This document shows positions 5,667 to 6,718 of a stretch of 6,718 nt of DNA, piece by piece. The stretch is from contig JAZDJJ010000117.1 of assembly GCA_043804035.1 (NCBI GenBank), forward strand, positions 1 through 6,718. The letters run 5' to 3'. The notes below the pieces were generated by a model. It worked only from the letters and a program-made list of their open reading frames with translations, did not search any database and was not told where the DNA came from. A program made the translations under genes and the position numbers. How positions within the stretch are numbered: position 1 is the first letter of the stretch; every line of letters begins with the position of its first letter. Source of the stretch: JAZDJJ01 sp043804035. Lineage in GTDB: Bacteria > Bacteroidota > Bacteroidia > Palsa-948.

Positions 5667-6071
5667 ATGCTTACAGAAAATAAAACAACAGCACAAAAAA
5701 AATATGATGAAGCAATTCGTTTTATGAGCAACGCCCGTAAAGAATTGCAACAAGCAAAGAAGAACGGCAAATTTTATCATGACAAAAAACATTTGAGTGT
5801 GGCTTGTGGTATTGCTTACAAAAGTGTTCTTAAAGCATTAGAGGGGTTTTTTATTCTACGCAACATTGCTAATCCAAAAGGAAGAGTATCTATACAATAT
5901 TATCAATCTCATCTGGCAACACTGGATAAGAAAATGTTGGATTACTTAAATTCTGCCTATCAAATTCTACATTTATATGGATATTACGACGAATTAAATA
6001 ACGTTAAAATTATTCAAGCCGGATTTGAAGAAGCCCAATACATCATTCATAAACTTAAACAATCACTTTAA
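5667..6071 (+). CDS. DUF5618-like all-helical cytoplasmic protein
   Basis: The product has 134 residues and no signal peptide or membrane segment. It reads as a helical bundle: KKYDEAIRFMSNARKEL (11-27), SVACGIAYKSVLKALEGFF (44-62), LDKKMLDYLNSAYQILHLYGYY (86-107) and IIQAGFEEAQYIIHKL (115-130). The ordered motifs (A-x-R-x-x-x-N-A-x-x-x-L, Y/H-D-x-K, V-A-C-G-I-A-Y, L-H-L-x-G-Y-Y) match my recollection of the Bacteroidota DUF5618 family, thought to be HEPN-like. No R-x4-6-H HEPN RNase motif is visible, so nuclease activity is not supported. It has its own promoter candidate and lies 11 bp before the next gene, so co-transcription is likely. Function is unknown. Confidence 0.9.
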   Translation: MLTENKTTAQKKYDEAIRFMSNARKELQQAKKNGKFYHDKKHLSVACGIAYKSVLKALEGFFILRNIANPKGRVSIQYYQSHLATLDKKMLDYLNSAYQILHLYGYYDELNNVKIIQAGFEEAQYIIHKLKQSL

Positions 6072-6082
6072 TACTTTACACT

Positions 6083-6718
6083 ATGAAAAAAACATCTCTA
6101 AAAACAAATCCAAAGAAAGCAATCTCTTTGCTTTTCCCTGTTAACTTTTCCCTGTTAACTTTTCGCTGTTCCCTGTTAACTTTTCTCTGTTCCCTATTAC
6201 CTTTTCTCTCCTCCGCACAATCCTATCTCTGGGCGAAAAGCGCAGGAGGAAGTTCTGATGATATAGCGCTATCCGTTTCCACCGATGCAAACGGCAATAT
6301 CCTTGTGGCAGGATATTTTGATAGTCCCACTATCATCTTTGGCTCCACTACTTTAACCAATGCGGGGGATTATGATATGTTTCTTGCCAAATACGATGCT
6401 TCAGGAAATGTCCTCTGGGCGAAAAGCGCAGGAGGAAGTGATTGGGATAGAGCGTCTTCCGTTTCCACCGATGCAAACGGCAATATCCTTGTGGCAGGAT
6501 CTTTTCAGAGTCCCACTATCATCTTTGGCTCCACTACTTTAACCAAGGCGGGAAGTGATAATTATGCTGATATGTTTCTTGCCAAATACGATGCTTCAGG
6601 AAATGTCCTCTGGGCGAAAAGCGCAGGAGGAAGTTCTGATGATATAGCGCTATCCGTTTCCACCGATGCAAACGGCAATATCCTTGTGGCAGGAAATTTT
6701 AGGAGTCCCACTATCAGC
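6083..6718 (+). CDS. Secreted SBBP / beta-propeller repeat protein, 3' end outside window
   Basis: The frame is open from ATG 6083 to the window edge (212 codons seen). A basic N-terminus (MKKTSLKTNPKK) and a long hydrophobic segment ending FLSSAQ (residue 46) form a signal peptide. The mature part begins directly with 62-65 residue repeats: W-A-K-S-A-G-G, then S-V-S-T-D-A-N-G-N-I-L-V-A-G-x-F, F-G-S-T-T-L-T, and D-M-F-L-A-K-Y-D-A-S-G-N-V-L. This is the SBBP pattern common in large secreted Bacteroidota proteins, probably blades of a beta-propeller. Such proteins usually end in a type IX secretion sorting domain, but that end is not in the window. Local GC is visibly higher than in the large gene. 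It follows the DUF5618-like gene by 11 bp with no promoter between them. Confidence 0.92.
   Translation, partial: MKKTSLKTNPKKAISLLFPVNFSLLTFRCSLLTFLCSLLPFLSSAQSYLWAKSAGGSSDDIALSVSTDANGNILVAGYFDSPTIIFGSTTLTNAGDYDMFLAKYDASGNVLWAKSAGGSDWDRASSVSTDANGNILVAGSFQSPTIIFGSTTLTKAGSDNYADMFLAKYDASGNVLWAKSAGGSSDDIALSVSTDANGNILVAGNFRSPTIS
6132..6208 (+). repeat. Eleven-copy heptamer array encoding the signal-peptide core
   Basis: In strict 7-base steps the sequence reads TTTTCCC, TGTTAAC, TTTTCCC, TGTTAAC, TTTTCGC, TGTTCCC, TGTTAAC, TTTTCTC, TGTTCCC, TATTACC, TTTTCTC. Three heptamers make seven codons, which gives the seven-residue protein period SLLTFRC, SLLTFLC, SLLPFLS (residues 23-43). Gain or loss of one or two heptamers would shift the reading frame; three would change the core by seven residues. 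Confidence 0.85.
6230..6718 (+). repeat. Near-identical SBBP repeat units at DNA level
   Basis: Units start at the TGG codons at 6230, 6416 and 6611, giving periods of 186 and 195 bp (62 and 65 codons); the third is cut by the window end. Positions 6230-6313 and 6611-6694 are identical over 84 bp. The unit-to-unit difference is concentrated at residues after the GG-S (SSDDIAL versus SDWDRAS), at the position before SPTI, and in a three-codon insertion near 6550-6570. Confidence 0.9.

Noticed and set aside
5667..6071. HEPN RNase toxin with a nucleotidyltransferase antitoxin partner
   Set aside because: No R-x4-6-H motif in the helical protein, and no MNT-type gene next to it.
6360..6542. 60-codon + strand frame inside the SBBP gene
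   Set aside because: Out of frame with the SBBP repeats, which run open to the window edge.

Overview
The window looks like a piece of a Bacteroidota (Bacteroidetes) chromosome, probably from an uncultured lineage. The evidence is an AT-rich sequence, start codons in A-rich leaders without Shine-Dalgarno sequences, two promoter candidates of the Bacteroidota TAnnTTTG type, a Bacteroidota-style SPOR domain, a DUF5618-like protein and an SBBP/beta-propeller secreted protein. All four genes are on the + strand.

Layout. Positions 1-740 have no convincing gene. They hold short repeats: three copies of a 48-49 bp unit with a TGGCGGG/CCCGCCA palindrome, a 39-bp direct repeat (211-249 and 605-643), an A-rich imperfect inverted repeat, and ATTT-type heptamer arrays with a CCTGCCTGC/GCAGGCAGG palindrome inside them. 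A Bacteroidota-type promoter candidate sits at 705-731. A 157-bp miniature inverted-repeat element (746-902) follows, with 13-bp perfect terminal inverted repeats and a 5-bp TAAAC target duplication. It lies between that promoter and the first gene.

Gene 1 (920-1621) encodes a secreted, cysteine-rich, beta-strand-rich protein of unrecognised family. Gene 2 (1782-5471) encodes a 1229-residue envelope protein. It has a signal peptide, a Thr/Pro/Asp repeat stalk full of Bacteroidota O-glycosylation sequons, one or two Ig-like domains, an outer-membrane beta-barrel of usher-like appearance, a SdrD/CnaB-like domain with a DxNxNxxxDxxE motif, a second carboxypeptidase-regulatory-like domain, and a C-terminal SPOR-like peptidoglycan-binding domain. 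The inferred reading is that gene 1 is a surface subunit and gene 2 its dedicated, wall-anchored secretion or assembly platform, a chaperone-usher-like arrangement in one polypeptide. This is a hypothesis from architecture only.

A 195-bp gap (5472-5666) carries a perfect 24-bp palindrome and a good promoter candidate. It is followed by a cytoplasmic helical DUF5618-like protein (5667-6071) and, 11 bp later, a secreted SBBP-repeat protein (6083 to beyond the window end). A recurring theme is that all three secreted proteins have short tandem repeats in the DNA encoding their signal peptides. Two of these are heptamers, whose copy-number change would shift the reading frame.
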